Positions 8,567-15,632 of a DNA stretch of 20,986 nucleotides are shown here, piece by piece (the stretch's first letter is position 1; every line of letters starts with the position of its first letter). Source of the stretch: Pseudomonadota bacterium (GTDB lineage: Bacteria; Desulfobacterota; Syntrophia; Syntrophales; JADFWA01); the NCBI GenBank assembly GCA_030596145.1, contig JAUVKS010000008.1, positions 1-20,986 on the forward strand. Reading direction: 5' to 3'. Below the pieces are notes generated by a model. That model was not told where the DNA came from and searched no databases. It was given only the letters and a program-made list of their open reading frames with translations. The translations under genes and the position numbers were made by a program.

Positions 8567-8612
8567 TCATTCTGATCCTGAAATGAATTCAGGACAAGCT
8601 TGTTTCAGAATC
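8567..8612. repeat. REP-like hairpin, GTCATTCTGA type
   Basis: A nested inverted repeat lies just after the adaptor stop. The inner stem is TCCTGAA (8576-8582) with TTCAGGA (8588-8594), loop of 5. The outer stem is ATTCTGA (8569-8575) with TCAGAAT (8605-8611). The leading GTCATTC matches the start of the repeat at 1721, which suggests the same broad class. It could also protect the 3' end of the efflux mRNA. Confidence 0.6.
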
Positions 8613-8625
8613 TAATCATTTCAAT

Positions 8626-8686
8626 AAATGTAGGTCAGGGCTTTAGCCCTGCTGTATAAGTGAACTTAGAGGCTTGCCCTACATTT
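8626..8686. repeat. 61-bp palindromic element with central CAGGGCT hairpin
   Basis: Outer arms AAATGTAGG (8626-8634) and CCTACATTT (8678-8686) are perfect complements. Inside is the hairpin CAGGGCTTTAGCCCTG (8637-8652). It sits between convergent genes, where such elements often accumulate. No T-run follows the stem, so it is better read as a repeat than as an intrinsic terminator. Confidence 0.6.
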
Positions 8687-8735
8687 CTGGCAAGTTGCGC
8701 AGTGACAAAAAAAGGCTTTTTGCCAATTAACCAAT

Positions 8736-10922
8736 CTACATAAAATTCACCGGATCCACATCCACCTTGATATCAAGACTATCTTCCCCAGTTTTTGTTA
8801 GTATTTTCTTCGCGAGTGTATGGAGTGCCCTTATATCCCTCCCCTTCAGAAGAATATGCCACCTGTATCTCCCCTTGATTTTAGCAATGGGAGCTTCTGC
8901 CGGACCTATAACCTCAACTTCATTTCCAGAAAGCTCTCTTGCAAAAATCCCTATCCTTCCGGCACCTTCTGCCGCTCTGCCTTTTTTTATACTCGATATA
9001 CGCAGATTCACCATCCGTGAGAACGGCGGATAGGCAAGCTCCCGGCGCAGGGATATTTCATCTTCGTAAAATCCCGTATAGTCATGCTCTTTTGCCCTCA
9101 TGACGGCATAATGTTGCGGATTGAAGGTCTGCACGAGAACCCTGCCGGCAGAGTCTCCCCTTCCACTCCTTCCCGAAACCTGGGTTATGAGCTGAAAGGT
9201 TCTTTCCGCCGCCCTGAAATCGGGAATATTAAGGGATGTATCGGCCGATATCACACCGACAAGGGTAACGTTAGGAAAGTCATGACCTTTTGTAATCATC
9301 TGGGTGCCCACAAGTATATCAATATCCCCGCAGTCCAGGGCCTTGAGCAATTTTTCGTGGGAACCTTTTTTTACGGTGGTGTCACTGTCCATCCGCTCCA
9401 CCCTGGCCCGTGGAAAGAGTATCGAAATCTCTTCTGCCACTCTTTCCGTTCCGACACCATAGCTCCTTATCCTTCCCCCCTGACAGAAAGGACACAACGG
9501 GGGAGCCTTTATAGAAAAATCACAATAATGGCACCTGAGAATACCGGCACCCGCGTGATGTGTCATTGAAACGGAGCAATTCAAACACTTAAATACATAG
9601 CCGCAGTCAAGACAGTACAGGAAAGTATTGAAACCCCGCCTTTTTAAAAAGAGAAGCGACTGTTTTCCACTTTCAAGTGCATCTTGGATTGCATTCCTGA
9701 GGGATCGTGAGATAATTGGAACTCCGCCGCTTTCGTCTCTTTTATCCTTCATATCAATTATCTCAACCTGCGGAAGCGGTTTATCCTCTACCCTTTTGGG
9801 TAAACTCAGATATCTGTATTGTTTTTCCTTTGTATTGTAATAAGTCTGGGTTTCGGGCGTTGCAGAACCGAGTACAACGACCGCAGAATTCAGTTTTGCC
9901 CTCACTACCGCTAAATCACGAGCATTATATCGTACACGGTCATCCTGCTTGTAGGACGTATCATGCTCTTCATCGACTATTATCAACCTCAAATTCCTTA
10001 CCGGTGCGAATATGGCTGATCTGGCGCCAACAACAATCCTTGCCTCACCTCTTTGTATCCTCCTCCACTGATCATATCTTGCACTCCTTGAAACGCCGCT
10101 GTGGAGAACGGCTACTTCATTATCCCTAAACCGTTTGTTAACCCTGCTCAATAATTGTGGCGTAAGAGCTATTTCAGGAACAAGGAAAATAATGCCCCCA
10201 TTTAATCTGAGGGCTTCCTTCATGGCATTAAGATAGACTTCTGTTTTCCCGCTTCCGGTGACACCATGAAGGAGATAGGGTGAAAATTTTTTTGACGCTA
10301 TGCCGATGGTGATTTCCTTAAGAGCAGCTTCCTGTTCTTTGTTGAGAATCAATCCCCTCTCATCTCCTCCGATATCAGGTCCCTGTTCAGGACGCCTGTA
10401 AACCTCTCTTTCGGAGATACTGACAACCCCTTTTTTTTCCAGGCTACGGATAACAGATGAAACATTTTTAAATTCCCGGCGCAGAAGGGAAAGGGGAGTT
10501 TCACCGTGCTGGCTGATGAAGTCCGTGATTTCTCTCTGTTTTTCTGTCAATTTCACATCAGAAACATCGGAAGGACACAGAGTTATCATCTTCTCTGTCT
10601 TTGTTTTAATACCTCCCCCACCAGGGAGAATGTTCCCAAGCAATTTTCCAAGATGATGTATGTAATAACCAGCTGCCCATTTGTAGAATTCGAGATCGTT
10701 TTCGTTAAAGAGTGGTTCCTTATCCAATACTTCTATTATATCCCTGGTCTCATCCCTGTCAGCCACATTCATTGATTCCAGTACATAACCGATCATTCTC
10801 CTTCTATGTCCTAACGGCACCAGAACACGTTTTCCAGTAGCGATTTGTTTTTTTAACTCCTCTGGAACGGAATATACGAAAGTCTTCTCCGTTGGTATAT
10901 TTATGGCGACCCTGACAAACAC
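8736..10922 (-). CDS. priA: Primosomal protein N' (replication restart helicase PriA)
   Basis: PriA recognises abandoned replication forks and reloads the replisome, acting as a 3'-to-5' DNA helicase. At 728 residues it has the usual length. Residues 1-100 are the 3'-DNA-binding domain. A winged-helix linker follows, then helicase motif I GVTGSGKT (220-227), motif II DEEH (317-320) and motif III LGSATPET. The zinc-binding insert carries eight cysteines (437, 440, 446, 449, 464, 467, 477, 480) in four CxxC pairs. The C-terminal helicase lobe has GTQMITKGHDFPNVTLVG and the QVSGRSGRG arginine motif. The start is a GTG at 10922 with AAAGGA seven bases upstream. It is the last gene of the minus-strand cluster but is separated from dksA by an unusual 334-base gap. 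Confidence 0.96.
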   Translation of the reverse strand: MFVRVAINIPTEKTFVYSVPEELKKQIATGKRVLVPLGHRRRMIGYVLESMNVADRDETRDIIEVLDKEPLFNENDLEFYKWAAGYYIHHLGKLLGNILPGGGGIKTKTEKMITLCPSDVSDVKLTEKQREITDFISQHGETPLSLLRREFKNVSSVIRSLEKKGVVSISEREVYRRPEQGPDIGGDERGLILNKEQEAALKEITIGIASKKFSPYLLHGVTGSGKTEVYLNAMKEALRLNGGIIFLVPEIALTPQLLSRVNKRFRDNEVAVLHSGVSRSARYDQWRRIQRGEARIVVGARSAIFAPVRNLRLIIVDEEHDTSYKQDDRVRYNARDLAVVRAKLNSAVVVLGSATPETQTYYNTKEKQYRYLSLPKRVEDKPLPQVEIIDMKDKRDESGGVPIISRSLRNAIQDALESGKQSLLFLKRRGFNTFLYCLDCGYVFKCLNCSVSMTHHAGAGILRCHYCDFSIKAPPLCPFCQGGRIRSYGVGTERVAEEISILFPRARVERMDSDTTVKKGSHEKLLKALDCGDIDILVGTQMITKGHDFPNVTLVGVISADTSLNIPDFRAAERTFQLITQVSGRSGRGDSAGRVLVQTFNPQHYAVMRAKEHDYTGFYEDEISLRRELAYPPFSRMVNLRISSIKKGRAAEGAGRIGIFARELSGNEVEVIGPAEAPIAKIKGRYRWHILLKGRDIRALHTLAKKILTKTGEDSLDIKVDVDPVNFM

Positions 10923-11088
10923 TCGTTATTCCTTTACATAAAAATTCTTCAGGCCGGGTTAGAAATTTATCCCCAAGAAGCTGCTTGATATGACGGCCTT
11001 GCATAACCATAACAAAGCTATGAAATCTCTTCCGTCCCTACTTATCATTGAAGGTTATTGCCTTCAATTCTTATTTTCTGATTTGCTC

Positions 11089-11205
11089 TCAGGGCAGATT
11101 GACAGATATATAAGGAAGAAGGTCATCAAAAGCTTCTTGATTCCGGTTTACTGCGGCTATGCGGTCAATTGTCTTTCGGAAGGTGCTATCTACTGCGAAG
11201 GGCAT
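11089..11205 (-). pseudogene. Possible 38-codon ORF or decayed gene fragment
   Basis: The frame opens with ATG at 11205 and ends with TGA at 11089. Its product (MPFAVDSTFRKTIDRIAAVN, then RNQEAFDDLLPYISVNLP) has a normal amino-acid mix and an amphipathic helical look. Reading past the stop gives a few more plausible residues (EQIRK) before the next stop, which hints at decay. There is no real Shine-Dalgarno site. It could be chance, and I assign no function. Confidence 0.2.
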
Positions 11206-11222
11206 AAGGTCGCGACCTTATG
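11203..11222. repeat. 20-bp perfect palindrome
   Basis: CATAAGGTCGCGACCTTATG reads identically on both strands over all 20 bases. With no loop it is better suited as a dimeric protein-binding site than as an RNA hairpin. It lies about 35 bases past the dksA stop and about 280 bases before priA. Confidence 0.7.
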
Positions 11223-11256
11223 TAAAGATATTATTAGAAAGGAATTGTGGAAAGAG

Positions 11257-11619
11257 CTATTCCCCTTTTAGCTTCTCAACTTTTTCCTGTCTTGTTTTAC
11301 AATTTATACAAAGGGTGGTTACGGGTCTTGCCACCAATCTCTTCTCAGATATGAGTTCACCGCATATTTCACATATCCCGAAAGTTCCTTCATCAATGCG
11401 CTTGATGGCTTCTTCCATCTTCATGATTAATTTTCTTTCCCTGTCCCGTATGCGAAGTTCAAAATTCCTTTCAGACTCGAGTGTCGCCCTGTCAGTCACA
11501 TCCGGAAAGTTTTCTTTACCATTGGTCATATCTGAAACGGTTTTTCCAGCTTCGCTTAACAAGTCTTCAATCCCTTGGGTCAGGAGCTTTCTGTAATGTT
11601 CAAGCTTCTTAGGTTTCAT
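11257..11619 (-). CDS. dksA: DksA/TraR-family RNA polymerase-binding protein
   Basis: DksA-type proteins enter the RNA polymerase secondary channel and, with ppGpp, redirect transcription during starvation. This 120-residue protein has a coiled-coil N-terminal half whose tip carries DVTDRA (Asp40, Asp43, Ala45), the DxxDxA motif needed for activity in true DksA. A C4 zinc finger follows: CEIC (83-86) and CINC (104-107). The TFGICEICGELISEKRL segment is typical. It is shorter than the ~150-residue E. coli protein, as is common outside Gammaproteobacteria. AGAGGTGG lies 11 bases before the ATG, and a good promoter is seen at 11660-11689, so dksA can be expressed separately from the genes upstream. 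The symbol is a family-level call. Confidence 0.9.
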   Translation of the reverse strand: MKPKKLEHYRKLLTQGIEDLLSEAGKTVSDMTNGKENFPDVTDRATLESERNFELRIRDRERKLIMKMEEAIKRIDEGTFGICEICGELISEKRLVARPVTTLCINCKTRQEKVEKLKGE

Positions 11620-11659
11620 TGGTTAAATATCCACCTCTTATACAAATTCTTCAGCGTAC

Positions 11660-11689
11660 ATTCTAAAACGCGATAGCTTACATAATCAA
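11660..11689 (-). promoter_or_regulatory. Candidate promoter for dksA
   Basis: On the minus strand TTGATT (11689-11684) is followed after 18 bases by TAGAAT (11665-11660). The predicted start near 11653 gives a leader of about 35 bases, which includes the dksA ribosome site. The 119-base gap here separates dksA from the tightly coupled rsfS-comF-adenylyltransferase genes. Confidence 0.45.
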
Positions 11690-11738
11690 ACTTTTTTTGT
11701 AAAGTAAAAAATGATAATCTTCTATACTCTCGTTGCAA

Positions 11739-12242
11739 TTAATATCCGTCCTTATCCCAACTTTCTTCCCCGTATACATTTCTCACCTTTTCAATAATGT
11801 TTGTTGTCGACGCCTCTTTAATCTCGGGAATAATGACCACCCTTCCACCCCACCTTTTTACCGATTCTCGTCCAACTATATCTTCCTCTGCCCAGTCTCC
11901 CCCTTTTACAAGAATATCGGGTTCCAGATATTCAATCAGCTCGAGGGGTGTAAGCTCACTAAATATGGTCACATAATCTACCGATTCAAGGGACGCCACA
12001 ACATCCGCTCTTTCATCCTCAGGAACCAGAGGCCTACGTTCACCTTTTATCGCTCTTACCGATGAATCACTGTTCAGGGCAAGAACCAATATATCCCCAA
12101 TTTTCTTTGCTTCTCTAAGATACCTTGTATGTCCCACATGGAGAATATCGAAACAGCCATTGGTAAATACAATTTTCTTTCCCTCACTCCGACACCGGTC
12201 AAGCTCTTCCTTCAATTTTACACTTGAGTAAATTTTATTCAT
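11739..12242 (-). CDS. rfaE2: D-glycero-beta-D-manno-heptose 1-phosphate adenylyltransferase (RfaE2/HldE C-domain type)
   Basis: This 167-residue cytoplasmic enzyme would attach AMP from ATP to heptose-1-phosphate, making ADP-heptose precursor for the LPS inner core. The cytidylyltransferase-fold signature is clear: IVFTNGCFDILHVGHTRYL (residues 24-42) with the HxGH nucleotide-binding motif at His35-His38. LALNSDSSVRAIKG, the LVKGGDWAEEDIVG segment and the C-terminal STTNII motif follow. It is a stand-alone adenylyltransferase, not fused to the kinase half as in E. coli HldE, and no kinase gene is in the window. The ATG at 12242 overlaps the comF stop (ATGA), which favours it over the longer frame from 12314. 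A related glycerol-3-phosphate cytidylyltransferase is the main alternative, but the STTNII tail favours the heptose enzyme. Confidence 0.9.
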   Translation of the reverse strand: MNKIYSSVKLKEELDRCRSEGKKIVFTNGCFDILHVGHTRYLREAKKIGDILVLALNSDSSVRAIKGERRPLVPEDERADVVASLESVDYVTIFSELTPLELIEYLEPDILVKGGDWAEEDIVGRESVKRWGGRVVIIPEIKEASTTNIIEKVRNVYGEESWDKDGY

Positions 12243-13009
12243 CCCTGCACCGCCCTCGCGAGTGTAAGAACCGCCACTTCCGTTGCCCCATTTCTGATCA
12301 ATACCCGTGCACACTCTTTTACTGTGCTGCCGGTAGTGTAAACATCATCTATCAGTACAACTCTCTTCCCCTTTACCCTTTCCCCGTCCATCACCTCAAA
12401 AGCACCTTTAACGTTCGCGCCACGCTGTATTCTATCCAAACTTGTTTGCGGCTTTGTATAAATCGTTCTTTTAAGTGTTCTGAAATCTAAAGGTATGGAG
12501 TGTCTCCCGGCGACTTCTCTTGCCAGCATTACGGATTGATTGAACCCCCGTTCTTTCAATCTCCTCTGATGCAGGGGAACAGGAATAATCAATGAATATC
12601 TCTCTATACTGAAAGAATCATAACTGAATTCCGACATCAATTTTCCCAGGGTTTCACCTACAGTTATCTTTCCGCTATATTTGAATTGATGAATAGCATC
12701 CAAAAGGGGTGTTTCGTATTTCCCTACAGACCTGGCAACAGAAAAAAACCGCTTTGAGGATGTACATTCCCCACAGAGATGATCTGTACCCTCATAACTG
12801 ATAAAGGGAAGACCACAACATGAACAGATCGGTGATTTAACAAAACTTATCTGTGAAAAGCACTCAGGACAGATACGCATCCCTTTATCGATACTCAAAA
12901 CTGTCTTACATACTACACACCTTGAAGGAAATACGATATCGGCAAGACCTGTCAGAATATTTTTCAATGTCCACATAGCTGACATCTCGCTATAACATAG
13001 CTTCATCAA
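12239..13009 (-). CDS. comF: ComF family phosphoribosyltransferase-like protein
   Basis: This 256-residue protein belongs to the ComF/GntX family, linked in some bacteria to DNA uptake and use of external DNA. Its biochemical role is still not firmly known. The N-terminal third is a cysteine-rich, zinc-ribbon-like region (Cys31, 34, 47, 50, 62, 64, 65, 79 and 82). The C-terminal part is a type I phosphoribosyltransferase fold with VVLIDDVYTTGST (217-229), the PRPP-binding loop, and the family's LIIPVPLHQRRLKERGFNQS segment. The start is uncertain. The ATGATG at 13009/13006 overlaps the end of rsfS by 20 bases; ATG at 12985 or 12976 would nearly abolish the overlap, and the shorter forms fit usual family starts (WTLKNILTGLADIVFPSRC). 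The 3' end overlaps the next gene by 4 bases. Confidence 0.9.
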   Translation of the reverse strand: MMKLCYSEMSAMWTLKNILTGLADIVFPSRCVVCKTVLSIDKGMRICPECFSQISFVKSPICSCCGLPFISYEGTDHLCGECTSSKRFFSVARSVGKYETPLLDAIHQFKYSGKITVGETLGKLMSEFSYDSFSIERYSLIIPVPLHQRRLKERGFNQSVMLAREVAGRHSIPLDFRTLKRTIYTKPQTSLDRIQRGANVKGAFEVMDGERVKGKRVVLIDDVYTTGSTVKECARVLIRNGATEVAVLTLARAVQG

Positions 13010-13418
13010 GGGAAGTCAGTTTATAGTCAACATCTCCAACTCTCATCACAGGTGTTTCTGACCACAGCCTTTCCATATCGTAAAACTCTCGTGTAGGTTC
13101 ATAGAAGATATGTATTATTACATCATCATAATCCATGAGAACCCACTTCCCAAACGCTTTACCCTCTATTCCAAGGGGCAGTATCCCGGACCTTTTCAAA
13201 TTTCCCTCAATAGATGATGCAATTGCCTGAACCTGCCTGTCGGAGTCTCCACTACAGATTATCATATAATCGGCAAAGGATGACAATCTTTTTACATTAA
13301 TGATTATAAGATCCTTGGCCTTCTTTTCCAAGGCCGCATTGGTACACTTGAGAACCACTTTTTCTGTATCTTCCTCTTTTCTAACAGATATCACCTCCCC
13401 GCTTTGTGCTGATTGCAA
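12990..13418 (-). CDS. rsfS: Ribosomal silencing factor RsfS (Iojap family)
   Basis: RsfS binds ribosomal protein uL14 and blocks 50S-30S joining, which lowers translation during starvation. The core domain is plain: ALEKKAKDLIIINVKRLSSF, then ADYMIICSGDSDRQVQAIAS, GIEGKAFGKWVLMDYDDVIIHIF and the FYDMERLWSE ending. The N-terminus is unclear. The frame opens with TTG at 13418, with no good ribosome site. A very strong GGGGAGGTG (13400-13392) lies inside that frame, placed about 8 bases before a GTT codon (13385-13383). If translation starts near there the protein is about 131 residues, closer to the family's usual beginning. It is the first gene of the minus-strand run and overlaps comF. Confidence 0.92.
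   Translation of the reverse strand: MQSAQSGEVISVRKEEDTEKVVLKCTNAALEKKAKDLIIINVKRLSSFADYMIICSGDSDRQVQAIASSIEGNLKRSGILPLGIEGKAFGKWVLMDYDDVIIHIFYEPTREFYDMERLWSETPVMRVGDVDYKLTSLDEAML
13392..13400 (-). promoter_or_regulatory. Strong Shine-Dalgarno site inside the annotated rsfS frame
   Basis: GGGGAGGTG on the minus strand is the best ribosome site in the minus-strand cluster, yet the codon at the right distance is GTT (Val), not ATG, GTG or TTG. The in-frame GTG at 13394 overlaps the site itself and cannot use it. Either a non-canonical start is used, or a base here is wrong, or the site is accidental. Confidence 0.45.
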
Positions 13419-13687
13419 ACGTACTTAATTGAAGCTCCGAAAGCTTGCCGCAGTGAATACGCTTGTTACACATTTTCATCAAGAGTTGCGCATTTTACTC
13501 TTAATTGTTTAAGAAACCATCTTATTTAATCTTTCCAATATGTTATAGTTGATTCTTTTCTAATAGCAGAATTTGAAAACGGTGTCAATCCGAAATTGGC
13601 GGTTGTTTAAAAATATTCATTGTGGTAGAAGAGTTTCGCCGTTGCAAGTATTACAAATACCGAATTTCTATAATCCATTAACTTAAA
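13419..13687. promoter_or_regulatory. Divergent intergenic region between rsfS and the isomerase gene
   Basis: About 270 AT-rich bases. Toward rsfS, TTGATG (13482-13477) and TATTCA (13459-13454) are spaced 17 bases on the minus strand, a weak promoter. A small inverted repeat AAGAGT/ACTCTT (13481-13486, 13497-13502) adjoins it. Toward the isomerase, a perfect TATAAT (13669-13674) is seen without a good -35 at the right distance. No RNA gene is visible. Confidence 0.3.
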
Positions 13688-14485
13688 ATGCGCGATATTT
13701 TAAAAAGAGTTCAGGTAAACGTTCCCTTTCATCTCCTCTATGAAAAGCATCTCACAACAATCTTAAAAGAAAGAATTAATCCAGAAATCGGTTTTAATTA
13801 TTTTGTCCTTGATCATTTTAAAAGAGAAGATTTTTTAAAAATTGCAGATAGCCTCACCGATGCGGGATTGACTATCACCATGCATGCTCCCTTTATGGAC
13901 CTCAGGCCGGGAGCAATTGACCCAAAGATAAGACAGGTATCCATAGATCGCCTCAATCAGGTTTTTGAACTTGTCCCCTATTTTAGGCCGAAATCTATTG
14001 TATGCCATGCTTCCTTCGATGACAAGTACTATGTGGACTGTAGAGAGGAGTGGGTCGAAAACAGCATTGAAACATGGAGGCAATTTTTGCCTCTGGCCCG
14101 GGAGATGAATACCACAATCACTCTTGAAAATGTCTATGAAAACAGTCCTCATTCCTTAACCCTCCTTCTCGATTCTCTTAAATCTCCTTACATACGTTTC
14201 TGTTTTGATACTGGACATTTCAATGCATTTTCCAGTGTTAGTTTAAAAGAGTGGATGAATAGTTTAGGACCTTACTTGAAACAGCTTCATCTGCACGATA
14301 ATAATGGTTTTGCTGACAAACATCTACCGGTGGGAAATGGAAGTTTCCCATTCTATGAACTGTTTAAAATATTAGAGAAGCAATCTATTGATCCCACAAT
14401 CACGCTTGAACCTCACACAGAAGAAAACCTGTGGCGATCGCTGAAAAATATTAAGGAAATGAAGCTCTTGGAAGAACGTGCTTAA
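13688..14485 (+). CDS. Sugar phosphate isomerase/epimerase-like TIM-barrel protein
   Basis: This 265-residue protein has the xylose-isomerase-like / AP endonuclease IV-like TIM-barrel fold and probably binds a divalent metal. Likely metal or active-site residues follow the usual order: His66 (MHAPF), His107 (CHASFD), Glu147 (LENVYE), Asp174 and His177 (FDTGHF), His201 and His203 (LHLHDN) and Glu241 (LEPH). These fit sugar epimerases and isomerases, but the substrate cannot be told; a DNA-repair endonuclease is less likely given the short length. The ATG at 13688 has no Shine-Dalgarno site and lies only 14 bases after a TATAAT box, so the mRNA may be almost leaderless. The gene is AT-rich compared with the efflux operon. 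Two ABC permease genes follow on the same strand after 95 bases; a functional link is possible but unproven. Confidence 0.85.
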   Translation: MRDILKRVQVNVPFHLLYEKHLTTILKERINPEIGFNYFVLDHFKREDFLKIADSLTDAGLTITMHAPFMDLRPGAIDPKIRQVSIDRLNQVFELVPYFRPKSIVCHASFDDKYYVDCREEWVENSIETWRQFLPLAREMNTTITLENVYENSPHSLTLLLDSLKSPYIRFCFDTGHFNAFSSVSLKEWMNSLGPYLKQLHLHDNNGFADKHLPVGNGSFPFYELFKILEKQSIDPTITLEPHTEENLWRSLKNIKEMKLLEERA

Positions 14486-14580
14486 CCTAATCAAAAGAGT
14501 TAAAGATATTAAAGGCCATCGAAGAGATCAATCTGACAGCTAATCACCAAATGTTTATTATGAAATAGAGGAATCGAAAC

Positions 14581-15555
14581 TTGCTGAGATACATAGTTAA
14601 GAGATTAATGTTCATGGTTCCCCTCCTTATCGGGATTACCATCATCTGTTTTGTCGTCATGCATCTTGCTCCCGGTTCCCCAACAGATCTTCAAACCCAG
14701 ATGAACCCACGGGCCACGGCCGAGATGAAGGAACGCCTCATGGCCATGTATGATCTGGATAAACCTCTTCATCAGCAGTACCTGTCATGGGTCAGTAAAC
14801 TTGTCGTCCTTGATCTGGGAAGATCCTTTTCACCCGACCGTAGGCCGGTTGCAGACAAGATACTGGAAAGACTCCCGATTACTATTTTCATCAACGTTCT
14901 CTCAATGATTCTTATCCTCATTGTGGCCATCCCGATCGGTATCCTTTCGGCTGTCCACCAAAATTCACTTTTTGATAAAATCACAGGTGTTTTTGTATTT
15001 ATCGGTTTTTCCATTCCCACATTCTGGTTGGCACTTCTTTTGATGATACTATTCGGAGTAAATCTTGGCTGGCTCCCAATCTCAGGCATAATATCTTTAA
15101 ATTATGAATATCTTCCACCACTTAGTGCATTTATCGATTTAATCAAGCATCTCATATTGCCCGTATTAATTTCGGCATTCGGGGGCCTTGCCGGCCTTTC
15201 CAGGTACATGAGGTCAAGTATGCTGGAAGTGATCAGGCAGGATTATATCACCACAGCAAGAGCAAAGGGCTTAAGTGAAAGGGTTGTGATTTATAAACAT
15301 GCCCTGCGAAATGCACTATTGCCCATTATAACCATACTGGGGCTTTCCATTCCGGGACTTATCGGGGGAAGCGTTATCTTTGAAACTATATTTGCAATAC
15401 CCGGCATGGGGCAGCTTTTCTACATGTCCGTCATGGCAAGAGATTACCCTGTCATTATGGGAATACTGGTAATTGGGGCGGTTCTTACCCTCCTCGGAAA
15501 CCTGATAGCGGATGTTTCCTATGCCCTGGCAGATCCAAGAATAAGGGTAGCGTGA
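14581..15555 (+). CDS. ABC transporter permease, DppB/OppB/NikB family
   Basis: This 324-residue inner-membrane protein is one of the two permease subunits of a peptide/nickel-type importer. It starts with the family's N-terminal motif (LRYIVKRLMFMVPLLIGITI), a first transmembrane helix, and a periplasmic loop with MNPRATAEMKERLMAMYDLDKPLHQQYL. It then has five more helices. The cytoplasmic coupling (EAA) loop reads DYITTARAKGLSERVVIYKH with ALRNALLP after it. The C-terminal ADPRIRV is also typical. Translation appears to start with TTG at 14581, eight bases after GAGGA. No binding protein or ATPase gene adjoins it, so the substrate (peptide, nickel or sugar oligomer) is open and the ATPases must be encoded elsewhere. 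The partner permease follows after 77 bases of repeat-rich DNA. Confidence 0.93.
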   Translation: MLRYIVKRLMFMVPLLIGITIICFVVMHLAPGSPTDLQTQMNPRATAEMKERLMAMYDLDKPLHQQYLSWVSKLVVLDLGRSFSPDRRPVADKILERLPITIFINVLSMILILIVAIPIGILSAVHQNSLFDKITGVFVFIGFSIPTFWLALLLMILFGVNLGWLPISGIISLNYEYLPPLSAFIDLIKHLILPVLISAFGGLAGLSRYMRSSMLEVIRQDYITTARAKGLSERVVIYKHALRNALLPIITILGLSIPGLIGGSVIFETIFAIPGMGQLFYMSVMARDYPVIMGILVIGAVLTLLGNLIADVSYALADPRIRVA

Positions 15556-15556
15556 A

Positions 15557-15604
15557 AAAAGTGCCTAAAGTTTAAAGTGACTAAAGTGAACTAAAGTTAA
15601 AATG
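15557..15604. repeat. CTTTAG repeat cluster between the two permease genes
   Basis: Three near-tandem copies of a unit like AAAGTG(C/A)CTAAAGT fill the gap just after the dppB-type stop. The segment 15558-15575 is the inverted near-copy of 4277-4294 and 19544-19561. The unit TAAAGT recurs at about 10-11 base steps. Confidence 0.6.
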
Positions 15605-15632
15605 ATTGAAATCCTTAAACTCGTAACTTAAT

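Larger units (their letters stand above)
10923..11256. other. 334-bp gap between dksA and priA; possible gene remnants
   Basis: No convincing full gene lies here. On the minus strand there is a 38-codon reading frame (11205-11089) with a protein-like sequence, TIDRIAAVNRNQEAFDDLLP, and a further frame from 11010 that runs into priA. Neither has a good ribosome site, and I do not recognise either. The first ATG overlaps a 20-base perfect palindrome. The rest is AT-rich with no clear terminator or promoter. The gap may be the relic of a lost gene. Confidence 0.4.

Noticed and set aside
8637..8652. Intrinsic terminator of the efflux operon (CAGGGCT hairpin).
   Set aside because: No T-run follows the stem; the larger symmetric element around it is better explained as a repeat.
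8707..8724. A T-run terminator for priA on the minus strand (GGC-loop-GCC followed by seven T).
   Set aside because: The stem is only three base pairs, too weak to call an intrinsic terminator.
10990..11271. A 93-codon plus-strand reading frame across the dksA-priA gap.
   Set aside because: It runs into dksA on the opposite strand, has no ribosome site and its product resembles no family I know.
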